From: Salinicola avicenniae
Lineage (GTDB): Bacteria; Pseudomonadota; Gammaproteobacteria; Pseudomonadales; Halomonadaceae
Assembly (NCBI RefSeq): GCF_023736115.1
Contig: NZ_JAKQZC010000006.1
Location: 62,001-126,000 of the forward strand
DNA length: 64,000 nt
Direction: 5' to 3'
Shown here: positions 56,822-64,000 of the stretch, one piece after another
Position numbering within the stretch: position 1 is the first letter of the stretch
Layout of the letters: every line of letters starts with the position of its first letter
Program-made: the position numbers and the translations under genes
Notes under the pieces: generated by a model
Told to the model about the DNA's origin: nothing
The model's input: the letters and a program-made list of their open reading frames with translations, nothing else
Database searches by the model: none

Positions 56822-57637
56822 TCAAGCGCCGTCGGCGTCGCGCAGCGTGGCGAGGTCGAACCGCCCGGTCTCGTCGATGATCTCTGCCAGACGCTGTGCG
56901 AAATGGTCTACCAGCCGCGCCCCGAGCTGGGCACTGGCTAGCGTGGCGTCGCCGGTCACGCCGCCGGCGTTCAAATCCTGCGCCATCCAGGCATAGCCGG
57001 CATCACCCTCCGGCCCCAGTGTCGAACCGGCACTCTCTCGCCGCGCGCCTTCCGAGGGCGCGTTGGCCAGCCGGGCAACGCGCACTTTGGCTGGGGCGAG
57101 ATGCAGCATCATTGCGGTCTCCAGTGCCCCGCCGTGCAAGCCATGACGCAGCTCGGCCGCCGGCAAGGCATCCATCGGTGGCGCAAAGCGAAAGTAATTG
57201 GCCTTGACGACCAGCAGGCCATGCGTCGCGCGCAGCTTCAGCGCAGCCAGGTCGATCACCGCCTTGTTGCCACCGTGGCTGTTGAAGAGTATTAGCCGAC
57301 GAATGCCGGCTCTTGCCACCGCCTCGCCGAGTGCCTCGATCACGCCGATCGCCGCCTCCGGTGCCAGGCTCAGCGTACCGGCAAAATCGCGGTGCTCCAG
57401 ACTCGACCCCAGCGCCAGCGGCGGCAGCACGATCACTGGCGCCGAGCCGGTGAGCCGGCCGGTGGCGACCTCGAGCAGGCCAACCCCGATATCCAGATCG
57501 GTCGAGAGAGGGAGGTGCGCGCCGTGCTGTTCGATCGCCGCCAGTGGCAGCACAGCTACCGTGGCGTCCCCGCCCAGTGCCGCCAGTTCCGGGCTGGTCA
57601 GTGCGTCCCACGCGTACACGTTGTCGGACTGATTCAT
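56822..57637 (-). CDS. Creatininase family amidohydrolase
   Basis: A 271-aa metal-dependent amidohydrolase. LPLAAIEQHGAHLPLSTDLDIG (E-x-H and D-x-D ligands, about 33-54) and FNSHGGNKAVID are the family motifs. Besides creatininase, relatives include ArfB, the deformylase that acts on a GTP-derived formamidopyrimidine. That relation makes sense beside a GTP cyclohydrolase and a RibD-type reductase. It converges on the cyclohydrolase gene. Confidence 0.9.
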   Translation of the reverse strand: MNQSDNVYAWDALTSPELAALGGDATVAVLPLAAIEQHGAHLPLSTDLDIGVGLLEVATGRLTGSAPVIVLPPLALGSSLEHRDFAGTLSLAPEAAIGVIEALGEAVARAGIRRLILFNSHGGNKAVIDLAALKLRATHGLLVVKANYFRFAPPMDALPAAELRHGLHGGALETAMMLHLAPAKVRVARLANAPSEGARRESAGSTLGPEGDAGYAWMAQDLNAGGVTGDATLASAQLGARLVDHFAQRLAEIIDETGRFDLATLRDADGA

Positions 57638-57926
57638 CTTTGCTCCCTGCTGTATGGACCACCCGCGGCTTTAAACGCCTGCCTCTCGCCCCACGGTAGC
57701 CTCATCCCTCTTTGCGCGCCTCCCTGGACGCTACCGAGCGGCGAATCCTGCAAGATACGCTCATCCTACCGTGCGACCTCGCCGCGTTCATCCGTGATCG
57801 ACGCCATCGCCGGCCTGCGGCAAGATGATATGACAATAAGATGACCCTCGGCTTCCCGGCCGCCACGTCATCCGATAAAACACTATCGACAAGGGCGCTC
57901 AAAACGGGGCCCGATAAGGAGATTCG

Positions 57927-58769
57927 GTGACCACGCCCGTCTTTCTCGCGGTACTCGCCGGCGCCCTGATGCACGCTAGCTGGAATGCCCTGGTCAAGGT
58001 CGGACTCGATCGTCTACTCAGCATGTCGCTGATCCAAGGGGCCTGCGGCGTGCTCGCGCTTGCCAGCGTAGCGTTCGTGCCCTTACCGGTCGCCGCGGCC
58101 TGGCCATGGCTCGCAGTCTCCACGGTGCTGCACATCGGCTACAACGTCTTTCTGGTCCGCGCCTATCGCGTTGGCGATCTCGGTCAGGTCTATCCCATTG
58201 CACGGGGCTGCGCGCCACTACTGGTGACGCTGATCGGTGTCTTCGCCCTGGCCGAGCATCCGACCTGGCTCGGCTACCTGGGCATCGGCGTACTGATTCT
58301 CGGCATCTTCTGCATGGCCTTCCGCGGTGGCCGGCATCAGCGGCTGGGGCGTGCCTCGCTGGTCAATGCCCTGCTCACCTCGGTCTTTATCGCCGGCTAT
58401 ACCCTCGCCGACGGCAGCGGCGCCCGGGCCAACGGCGATGTCGCCAGCTACGTGATATGGCTGTTCCTGCTGGACGGCTTCGGCATGCTTGCAGTGCTGG
58501 TCGCCCTGCGCGGTGTCGGCGCGCTATCGCAGCTGGCTCGCCACTGGCCCATCGGGCTCGTGGGGGGTGCCCTCTCTCTCGGTGCCTACGGCATCACCAT
58601 CTGGGCCATGACCCAGGCGCCGATCGCGCTGGTCGCGGCGCTTCGCGAAACCAGCGTGCTGTTCGCCATCGCCATCGGCATCGTCTGGCTCAAGGAGCCG
58701 CTACGGCGCGAGCGTATTCTGGCCGGCGGCCTGATCCTCGGCGGGGTCATCCTGACACACTGGGGCTGA
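57927..58769 (+). CDS. DMT/EamA-family transporter
   Basis: A 280-aa protein with ten hydrophobic segments and two EamA repeats (HASWNALVKVGLDRLL in the first; SLGAYGITIWAMTQAPIALVAALRETSVLFA in the second). It probably exports an amino acid or metabolite. It stands alone, with 289 bp of non-coding DNA before it (57638-57926). Confidence 0.9.
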   Translation: MTTPVFLAVLAGALMHASWNALVKVGLDRLLSMSLIQGACGVLALASVAFVPLPVAAAWPWLAVSTVLHIGYNVFLVRAYRVGDLGQVYPIARGCAPLLVTLIGVFALAEHPTWLGYLGIGVLILGIFCMAFRGGRHQRLGRASLVNALLTSVFIAGYTLADGSGARANGDVASYVIWLFLLDGFGMLAVLVALRGVGALSQLARHWPIGLVGGALSLGAYGITIWAMTQAPIALVAALRETSVLFAIAIGIVWLKEPLRRERILAGGLILGGVILTHWG

Positions 58770-58830
58770 GTCGCACCGGAACGCGCCGAATCGATACCTG
58801 GGACACGTCTTCCGACTGTCATACCGGGAC

Positions 58831-59982
58831 ATGAATGCTAGGCTTAGCGACATGACTGTTCGCTCTGACAACGTCGACACGCCGACCGAGCCGATTGCTG
58901 GCGATGCGCCCGCTGCCGACCTGACCGGCACAAGCAAGCTCACCGCCACTCACACCGACGTCGACAAGGAGCCCACCTTGGCGCTGACCGCCCCGCCCTG
59001 CCCCACCGACACCGACGGTCGCGACCGCTGCATCGGCGTCGAGATCGAGTTCGCCGGCATCGGACCGATCGCCGCCGCCGAACTGACGCAGCGCACCTTC
59101 GGTGGCAAACTGGAGCAGCTGAGCGCGCATCGCGCGCGGGTCAGCGGTACGCCCTGGGGCGACTTCCGCATCGAGCTGGACAGCAAGTACGTACACCCGG
59201 ACGAACGGCTGCTCGACCGGGCGCGGGCACTCGATGGCGATCCACCCGGCCTCGGCGAACATCTGCGCGCCAGCCTTCATTCACGTACCCGGGAGTGGCT
59301 GGGCGACATGGTCGCCGGCTTGGTACCCACCGAGATCGTCAGTCCACCGCTGCCATGGCCACAGCTCGAGCGCTTCGATACGCTGCTCCAGGCGCTCCGC
59401 GTACACGGCGCCGAAGGCACCGATGCCAGCCTGCTCTATGGCTTCGGCCTGCATCTCAACCCGGAGATACCGGCGCCGACGGTCGACAGCGTACTGGCTC
59501 ATCTACGTGCCTATCTCATTCTCGCCGACTGGCTGCGCGATCAGATCGCCGTGGACGTCACGCGAGATGTGCTGCCGCATACGCGCCCTTTTCACAGCGA
59601 CTACGCCTGCCAGGTACTGGCACCGGACTACCGGCCCGACATGGTCACGCTGATCGACGACTATCTCGCGGCCAACCCGACGCGCAACCGCGAACTCGAT
59701 CTGCTGCCACTGTTCGCCTGGTTGATGCCGGACCACCCGAGTCCGCTGCTCAAGGAAGCCCTGGTCAGCCCTCGCCCGACCTACCACTATCGATTGCCCA
59801 ACGCCGCGCTGTCCGACTCCGCATGGGGCGTCAGCGTGGAATGGAATCGTTGGGCCGAAGTGGAGAAGCTTGCCGCCGATCCGGATCGCCTCGCGGAGCG
59901 CAGCGCTGCCTATCGCCAGCATCTCGCCCAGCCGACGCTGAGCCGATGGCTCGACTCGTTGCGCCACTGGATGCGCCATTGA
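58831..59982 (+). CDS. Amidoligase family protein
   Basis: A 383-aa COOH-NH2 ligase-like (amidoligase) protein. RCIGVEIEFAGIG (about 65-77), GDFRIELDSKYV and EIVSPPLPWPQLERFDTLLQALRVHGAEG are the family motifs of the glutamine synthetase-like fold. It is predicted to join an amino group to a carboxyl group using ATP. It overlaps a class I GATase-like peptidase gene (TGATG), a pairing reported for this family. The first 60 residues are poorly conserved, so ATG 58852 is an alternative start. Confidence 0.86.
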   Translation: MNARLSDMTVRSDNVDTPTEPIAGDAPAADLTGTSKLTATHTDVDKEPTLALTAPPCPTDTDGRDRCIGVEIEFAGIGPIAAAELTQRTFGGKLEQLSAHRARVSGTPWGDFRIELDSKYVHPDERLLDRARALDGDPPGLGEHLRASLHSRTREWLGDMVAGLVPTEIVSPPLPWPQLERFDTLLQALRVHGAEGTDASLLYGFGLHLNPEIPAPTVDSVLAHLRAYLILADWLRDQIAVDVTRDVLPHTRPFHSDYACQVLAPDYRPDMVTLIDDYLAANPTRNRELDLLPLFAWLMPDHPSPLLKEALVSPRPTYHYRLPNAALSDSAWGVSVEWNRWAEVEKLAADPDRLAERSAAYRQHLAQPTLSRWLDSLRHWMRH

Positions 59983-60710
59983 TGGGCAAGACAGCAGCAA
60001 CCGGCGACGCGCCCGGTGACACCGCCCGAGCACCCCGGCCACTGATCGGCATCACCACCTCGGATCACAAGAGCCGACTGGCCTGGTGGTGTGACTGGCT
60101 GTCGGTCTGGCGTGCTGGCGGGCGGCCGCTGCGCATTTCACCGTCACGCCCACCAAACCGTCAGTTGGATGCTCTGATCATTGGCGGCGGCGACGATATC
60201 GGCGCCCATCGCTACGGTGGCGAGGTACAGCTCGATGTCCGACTCGATCCCGCCCGCGACGAGCTGGAGCTGAGCCTGCTGGCCGATAACCTGCCTCGCG
60301 ACATTCCGATTCTGGGTATCTGCCGCGGTGCACAGATGATCAACATCCACTATGGAGGCACGCTGATCGGCGATATCCGCACGACCTATAGCCATATTCG
60401 CAATCGGCGCACGGTACTGCCGCGCAAGCGCGTCGAGATCGCCCCCTACAGCCGCCTGGCCGAGATCCTCAACCGCCGCTACTGCCAGGTCAACAGCCTG
60501 CATCACCAGGCCGTGGATCACACCGGCGAGGGCCTCGACGTCGTCGCCCGCGACCGGGACCAGTTGGTTCAAGCCATCGAGAGTGCCAGCCACCCGTTCT
60601 TGATCGGTGTGCAGTGGCATCCGGAGTTCCTGCTCTTCAGCCGCTCGCAGCAGCGCCTGATCCGCGCGCTGGTGACGGCGGCTCGCAACGCCCGCGCCAA
60701 GCCATCGTGA
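59982..60710 (+). CDS. Gamma-glutamyl-gamma-aminobutyrate hydrolase-type GATase
   Basis: A 242-aa class I glutamine amidotransferase-like hydrolase (PuuD/peptidase C26). The nucleophile elbow is PILGICRGAQMINIHYGG, and the catalytic His-Glu pair is in GVQWHPEF. It is translationally coupled to the amidoligase gene and likely cleaves the gamma-glutamyl or amide bond that its partner forms, or supplies ammonia to it. Confidence 0.9.
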   Translation: MGKTAATGDAPGDTARAPRPLIGITTSDHKSRLAWWCDWLSVWRAGGRPLRISPSRPPNRQLDALIIGGGDDIGAHRYGGEVQLDVRLDPARDELELSLLADNLPRDIPILGICRGAQMINIHYGGTLIGDIRTTYSHIRNRRTVLPRKRVEIAPYSRLAEILNRRYCQVNSLHHQAVDHTGEGLDVVARDRDQLVQAIESASHPFLIGVQWHPEFLLFSRSQQRLIRALVTAARNARAKPS

Positions 60711-60770
60711 CCGCCATCCTCGACACCGCCCTCGGCGGCCAATGACATCGAGACGCGAACAGCGGCGGTT

Positions 60771-62072
60771 TCAGGTAGGCATCGCCGCCAGACGGCGGCC
60801 GGCGCGGGTGCGCATCAGCAGCACGCCGATGACCATACCCATGATAGCCAGCGCACCGACGTAGATTGCTGGCGACATCGGATCGAGGCGCATCAGCGTA
60901 GTCACCAGAATCGGCGTGAAGCCGCCAAACAGCGCGTAGGCTACGTTGTAGGAGAACGAGAGCCCGGTGAAGCGGACGGTGGCGGGAAACGCCTTGACCG
61001 CGATAGCGGGAATCGCGCCGGTGATACCGACAGCGAAGCCGGCCAGGGCGTAGAGCGGCATCAGCGCCTCGGGATTCGAGCCGACCACGCTCATCATCAG
61101 CCAGTAGCTAGCGCCAAGCAGCACGCTCCAGCCCAGCAGCGTGGCACCGCCGCCGAAACGATCCACGCACCAGCCGGCCAGCATACAGCCGACGATCAGG
61201 CAAAGAATCGCCACGACGTTGGCCAGCGAGGCATCGAGCCCATGCTGTGCCGCCAGCAGCGGCGGCGTCATCAACATGACGACCACAATCGCGGCGGTCA
61301 GAATCCAGCTGACCGCCATTGCCAGCATGACCCCGCCGAGATGATCCCGCAGGACGGTCTTGACCGGCAGCTCCGCCGCCAGCGCGCGACGTTCGCGCAT
61401 TTCGGCGAAGACCGGCGTCTCGTGCAACCAGCGCCGCAGATAGACCGCAATCAGGCCAAACACGCCGCCGAGCAGGAAAGGAATCCGCCAGGCCCCTGCG
61501 GCGAGCGCTTCGTTCGAGAAGTGCGACTTCATCACCGCGGCGACCAGCGACCCGATCAGGATACCGGCAGCGAGCCCGGCGGAGAGCGCCCCGCAGGCGA
61601 AGCCGACATGGCGCCGCGGCACGTGCTCCGCCACGAAGACCCAGGCCCCGGGCACCTCGCCGCCGACGGCCGCGCCCTGCAGCATGCGCAGCAGAACCAG
61701 CACGATCGGGGCCGCATAGCCGAGCGTGGCATAGGTCGGCAGGCAGCCGATCGCCAGTGTCGGTAGCGCCATCATCAGGATCGACAGCGTGAACATGCGC
61801 TTGCGCCCCAGCAGATCGCCGAAGTGCGCCATCACGATGCCGCCGAGCGGTCGCACCAGATAGCCGGCGGCAAAGATGCCGAACGTCTGGACCTGACGCA
61901 GCCACGCCGGCATGTCCGGCGGAAAGAAGAGCTGGCCGATCACCGTCGCGAAGTAGACGAAGATGATGAAGTCGTAGAACTCCAGTGCCCCGCCCAGGGC
62001 CGAGAGAGAGAGCGTGCGCGTATCACCGCGAGAGAGCCGGCGCGAGGGCACGGCGGAGGCTGGCTGGGACAT
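60771..62072 (-). CDS. MFS metabolite:H+ symporter
   Basis: A 433-aa major facilitator with twelve membrane segments. The motif GDLLGRKRMFTLSILMMALPTLAIG is of the metabolite:H+ symporter (ShiA/ProP/KgtP) subfamily. The substrate is probably a carboxylic acid or osmolyte. ATG 62072 is preferred over a TTG seven codons upstream. It is a tandem paralogue of the next gene; the two share long identical stretches such as LSALGGALEFYDFIIFVYF. Confidence 0.92.
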   Translation of the reverse strand: MSQPASAVPSRRLSRGDTRTLSLSALGGALEFYDFIIFVYFATVIGQLFFPPDMPAWLRQVQTFGIFAAGYLVRPLGGIVMAHFGDLLGRKRMFTLSILMMALPTLAIGCLPTYATLGYAAPIVLVLLRMLQGAAVGGEVPGAWVFVAEHVPRRHVGFACGALSAGLAAGILIGSLVAAVMKSHFSNEALAAGAWRIPFLLGGVFGLIAVYLRRWLHETPVFAEMRERRALAAELPVKTVLRDHLGGVMLAMAVSWILTAAIVVVMLMTPPLLAAQHGLDASLANVVAILCLIVGCMLAGWCVDRFGGGATLLGWSVLLGASYWLMMSVVGSNPEALMPLYALAGFAVGITGAIPAIAVKAFPATVRFTGLSFSYNVAYALFGGFTPILVTTLMRLDPMSPAIYVGALAIMGMVIGVLLMRTRAGRRLAAMPT

Positions 62073-62177
62073 GAGATCTTCCGGAGACGTCAACGTCGAG
62101 ATGCCGGCCCTTACCGGCAGGCCGATCGCGATGACAGGCGCACATCGCGATCGGCCGGGGCCGGACCGGCGGGCAAA

Positions 62178-63485
62178 TCAGTGTTGCATGATGGCAAGCC
62201 GCTGGCCGCTTGGCGCGCGCAGCAGGAACAGGCCGATCAATACGCCGAGCAGTGCCAGCCCGGCGATGTAATACGCCGGCGACCCAGGATACGTGGCGAT
62301 CAGCGAGGAGACCGCGATCGGCGTGAAACCGCCGAAGATGGCGTAAGCCACGTTGTAGGAGAACGAGAGCCCCGTGAAGCGCACCGCAGCCGGGAAAGAC
62401 TTGACCGCGACGGTCGGCACCACGCCGACGATCCCGACGCCGAAGCCGACCAGGCAGTAGAGCGGCATCAGCATGTCAGGGTTCTCGGGCACGGTGTGCA
62501 TCATGACCCAGTAGCTGATGCCCAGCAGGACGCTCCAGATCATCAGCGTCACGCCGCTGCCCAGCTTGTCGCAGCACCAGCCGGAGACGACGCAGCCCAG
62601 CACCACGAAGACGATCGCCCAGACATTGGCCAGCGAGGCATCGATCCCGTAGAGCGACTGCAGCAGGCTCGGCGTCATCAGGATCGACACCACGATCGCC
62701 CCGGTCAGAATCCAGGTCACGCCCATTGAGAGCGCAACGCTGTCCAGATGACGGCTGAGCACGCGCTTGACCGGCAGGCCGTCGTTGAGTGCCTTCTTGG
62801 CACGCAGCTCGGCGAAGACCGGCGTCTCTTCCAGATAACGCCGCAGGTAGACAGAGAGAAAGCCGAAGACGCCGCCGATAATGAACGGAATGCGCCAGGC
62901 GTAGGCGTTCATCGCCTCGGCGCTGTACGACGATTTCAGTGCCGCGGAGATGATCGAGCCGATCAGGATACCCGCCACCAGACCAGAAGCCAGCGTGCCG
63001 CAGGCCAGTCCGACATGCTTGCGCGACACGTGCTCGGTGACGAAGACCCAGGCGCCGGGGACCTCGCCGCCCACGGCAGCGCCCTGCAGGATACGCATCA
63101 ACACTAGTAGCAACGGCGCCAGGTAGCCGATGGTGTCGTAGGTCGGCAGACAGCCGATCAGCAGTGTCGGCAACGACATCATGAAGATCGACAGCGTAAA
63201 CATGCGCTTGCGACCCAGCAGGTCACCGAAGTGCGCCATGATGATGCCACCGAGCGGACGCGCCAGGTAGCCGGCGGCGAAGATGCCGTAGGTCTGCACC
63301 ATGCGCAGCCACTCCGGCATGTCGGCCGGGAAGAACAGGTGGCCGATCACCGTGGCAAAGTAGACGAAAATGATGAAGTCGTAGAATTCCAGCGCACCGC
63401 CCAGGGCGGAAAGCGAGAGAACCTTGATGTCACCGCGTGACAAGGGACGCGACGGAGCCGCATCGTATTGAGGTGCGTTAGCCAT
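62178..63485 (-). CDS. MFS metabolite:H+ symporter (tandem paralogue)
   Basis: A 435-aa transporter with the same fold and signature as its neighbour (GDLLGRKRMFTLSIFMMSLPTLLIG; QGAAVGGEVPGAWVFV). It starts MANAPQYDAAPSRPL. High similarity over the full length indicates a tandem duplication, with divergence mostly in the loops and C-terminal third. Confidence 0.92.
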   Translation of the reverse strand: MANAPQYDAAPSRPLSRGDIKVLSLSALGGALEFYDFIIFVYFATVIGHLFFPADMPEWLRMVQTYGIFAAGYLARPLGGIIMAHFGDLLGRKRMFTLSIFMMSLPTLLIGCLPTYDTIGYLAPLLLVLMRILQGAAVGGEVPGAWVFVTEHVSRKHVGLACGTLASGLVAGILIGSIISAALKSSYSAEAMNAYAWRIPFIIGGVFGFLSVYLRRYLEETPVFAELRAKKALNDGLPVKRVLSRHLDSVALSMGVTWILTGAIVVSILMTPSLLQSLYGIDASLANVWAIVFVVLGCVVSGWCCDKLGSGVTLMIWSVLLGISYWVMMHTVPENPDMLMPLYCLVGFGVGIVGVVPTVAVKSFPAAVRFTGLSFSYNVAYAIFGGFTPIAVSSLIATYPGSPAYYIAGLALLGVLIGLFLLRAPSGQRLAIMQH

Positions 63486-63673
63486 AGCCCTGTTTCTTTT
63501 ATCTGAGGCGTTGAGTCTTGCTTGTGTCCAGTGGCCCTTCGCACCTGTCGGAGACGCGACAGAGGGTGCCGCCCGCAGCACGAGGGGGCGTGTACATTAC
63601 CAGACTTTACAACGCCGCGTCATGGCGGCTGGCGGGCGATTCAGGGGAAAGGTCGATGGGAGTGCCAACAACA

Positions 63674-63696
63674 GAGCCGGCCACTTGGGCCGGCTC
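63674..63696 (-). terminator. Hairpin downstream of the OsmC gene
   Basis: GAGCCGGCC-ACTTG-GGCCGGCTC is a perfect 9-bp stem, 28 bp past the OsmC stop codon on the minus strand. The following bases (TGTTGTTGG) are only moderately T-rich. Confidence 0.65.
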
Positions 63697-63723
63697 CTCG
63701 ATACGCCGAGACGATGTCGCAGC

Positions 63724-64000
63724 TCAGCTCTGCAACGTAGCGTCCAGCGAAATCTTCGCGTTCAACAGCTTGGAAATCGGGCAGCCTTCCTTCGCCTTCT
63801 GCGCGGCGCTGTCGAAAGTCGCCTGATCACCGCCAGGAATCTTGGCAACCGTTTTGAGCTGCACTTCGGTGATGGTGAAACCGCTGTCGTCCTGCTCCAT
63901 GATCACCGTGGCGTCGGTCTTGATGCTATCCGCCTCGACGCCTTCTTCGCCCAGCATCATCGAGAGTGCCATGGAAAAACAGCTGGCATGCGCTGATGCG
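63724..64000 (-). CDS. osmC: OsmC family peroxiredoxin (partial)
   Basis: The C-terminal part of an OsmC/Ohr-type protein; the start lies beyond the window. ASCFSMALSMMLGEEG carries the first redox cysteine of the OsmC branch, and EGCPISKLL the second. The pair reduces organic hydroperoxides in the cytoplasm. The frame is open to the last base of the window. Confidence 0.93.
   Translation of the reverse strand, partial: ASAHASCFSMALSMMLGEEGVEADSIKTDATVIMEQDDSGFTITEVQLKTVAKIPGGDQATFDSAAQKAKEGCPISKLLNAKISLDATLQS

Noticed and set aside
1-64000. CRISPR array
   Set aside because: No regularly spaced repeats of 23-40 bp with unique spacers are present.

Overview
The window looks like a chromosomal segment of a GC-rich halophilic gammaproteobacterium, most likely Halomonadaceae (Halomonas/Salinicola/Kushneria type). 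This rests on a gacA-uvrC-pgsA-tRNA(Gly,Cys,Leu) block, on product similarity and on base composition; no marker gene fixes the genus.

Layout. 1-6660 is chromosome: a gene end, tRNA-Ala, gacA/uvrY, uvrC, pgsA, three tRNAs, a YgeA-type racemase and a small coiled-coil protein. At 6620-46569 (about 40 kb) lies an apparently complete P2-like prophage inserted in the 5' end of dusA. It is bounded by a 23-bp direct repeat, with the displaced dusA start left as a 27-codon remnant and an integrase beside the rebuilt dusA. 46478-64000 is chromosome again: dusA, an AstE/aspartoacylase-like gene, a CDP-alcohol phosphatidyltransferase, a cluster of pterin/flavin-type enzymes with a glycosyltransferase, methyltransferase and flippase-like protein, a DMT transporter, an amidoligase/GATase pair, two tandem MFS symporters and a cut-off OsmC gene.

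The prophage has P2 late-gene order (Q P | O N M L X, lysis, R S | V W J I H tfa | FI FII E/E' T U D). Three near-identical palindromes, TTGTAGAT-N5-ATCTACAA, sit exactly where P2 has its Ogr-dependent late promoters, and an ogr-like zinc-finger gene lies in the early region. Early genes are a C-type S24 repressor, small ribbon-helix-helix proteins, ogr, gpA and a PrtN-family activator. Two consensus LexA boxes lie inside the phage, before dam and before an orphan S24-peptidase gene.

The accessory content is the most interesting part. Between D and the repressor lie: a duplicated Cys/His-motif membrane protein; a secreted EndA-Excalibur nuclease; a structured RNA (30342-30500, 13-bp closing stem and four hairpins) followed by a 53-aa ORF and a compact reverse transcriptase; an SOS-controlled orphan S24 protein; a PAAR/pyocin-like toxin with an immunity-like gene; two membrane proteins; and an sce7725/sce7726 pair. 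A moron occupies the P2 fun(Z) position. Next to the integrase is an overlapping NUDIX / SRA-HNH / membrane-protein operon. The RNA-ORF53-RT unit and the NUDIX-SRA-HNH-membrane triad are the best candidates for undescribed defence systems; both are inferences from sequence and context.
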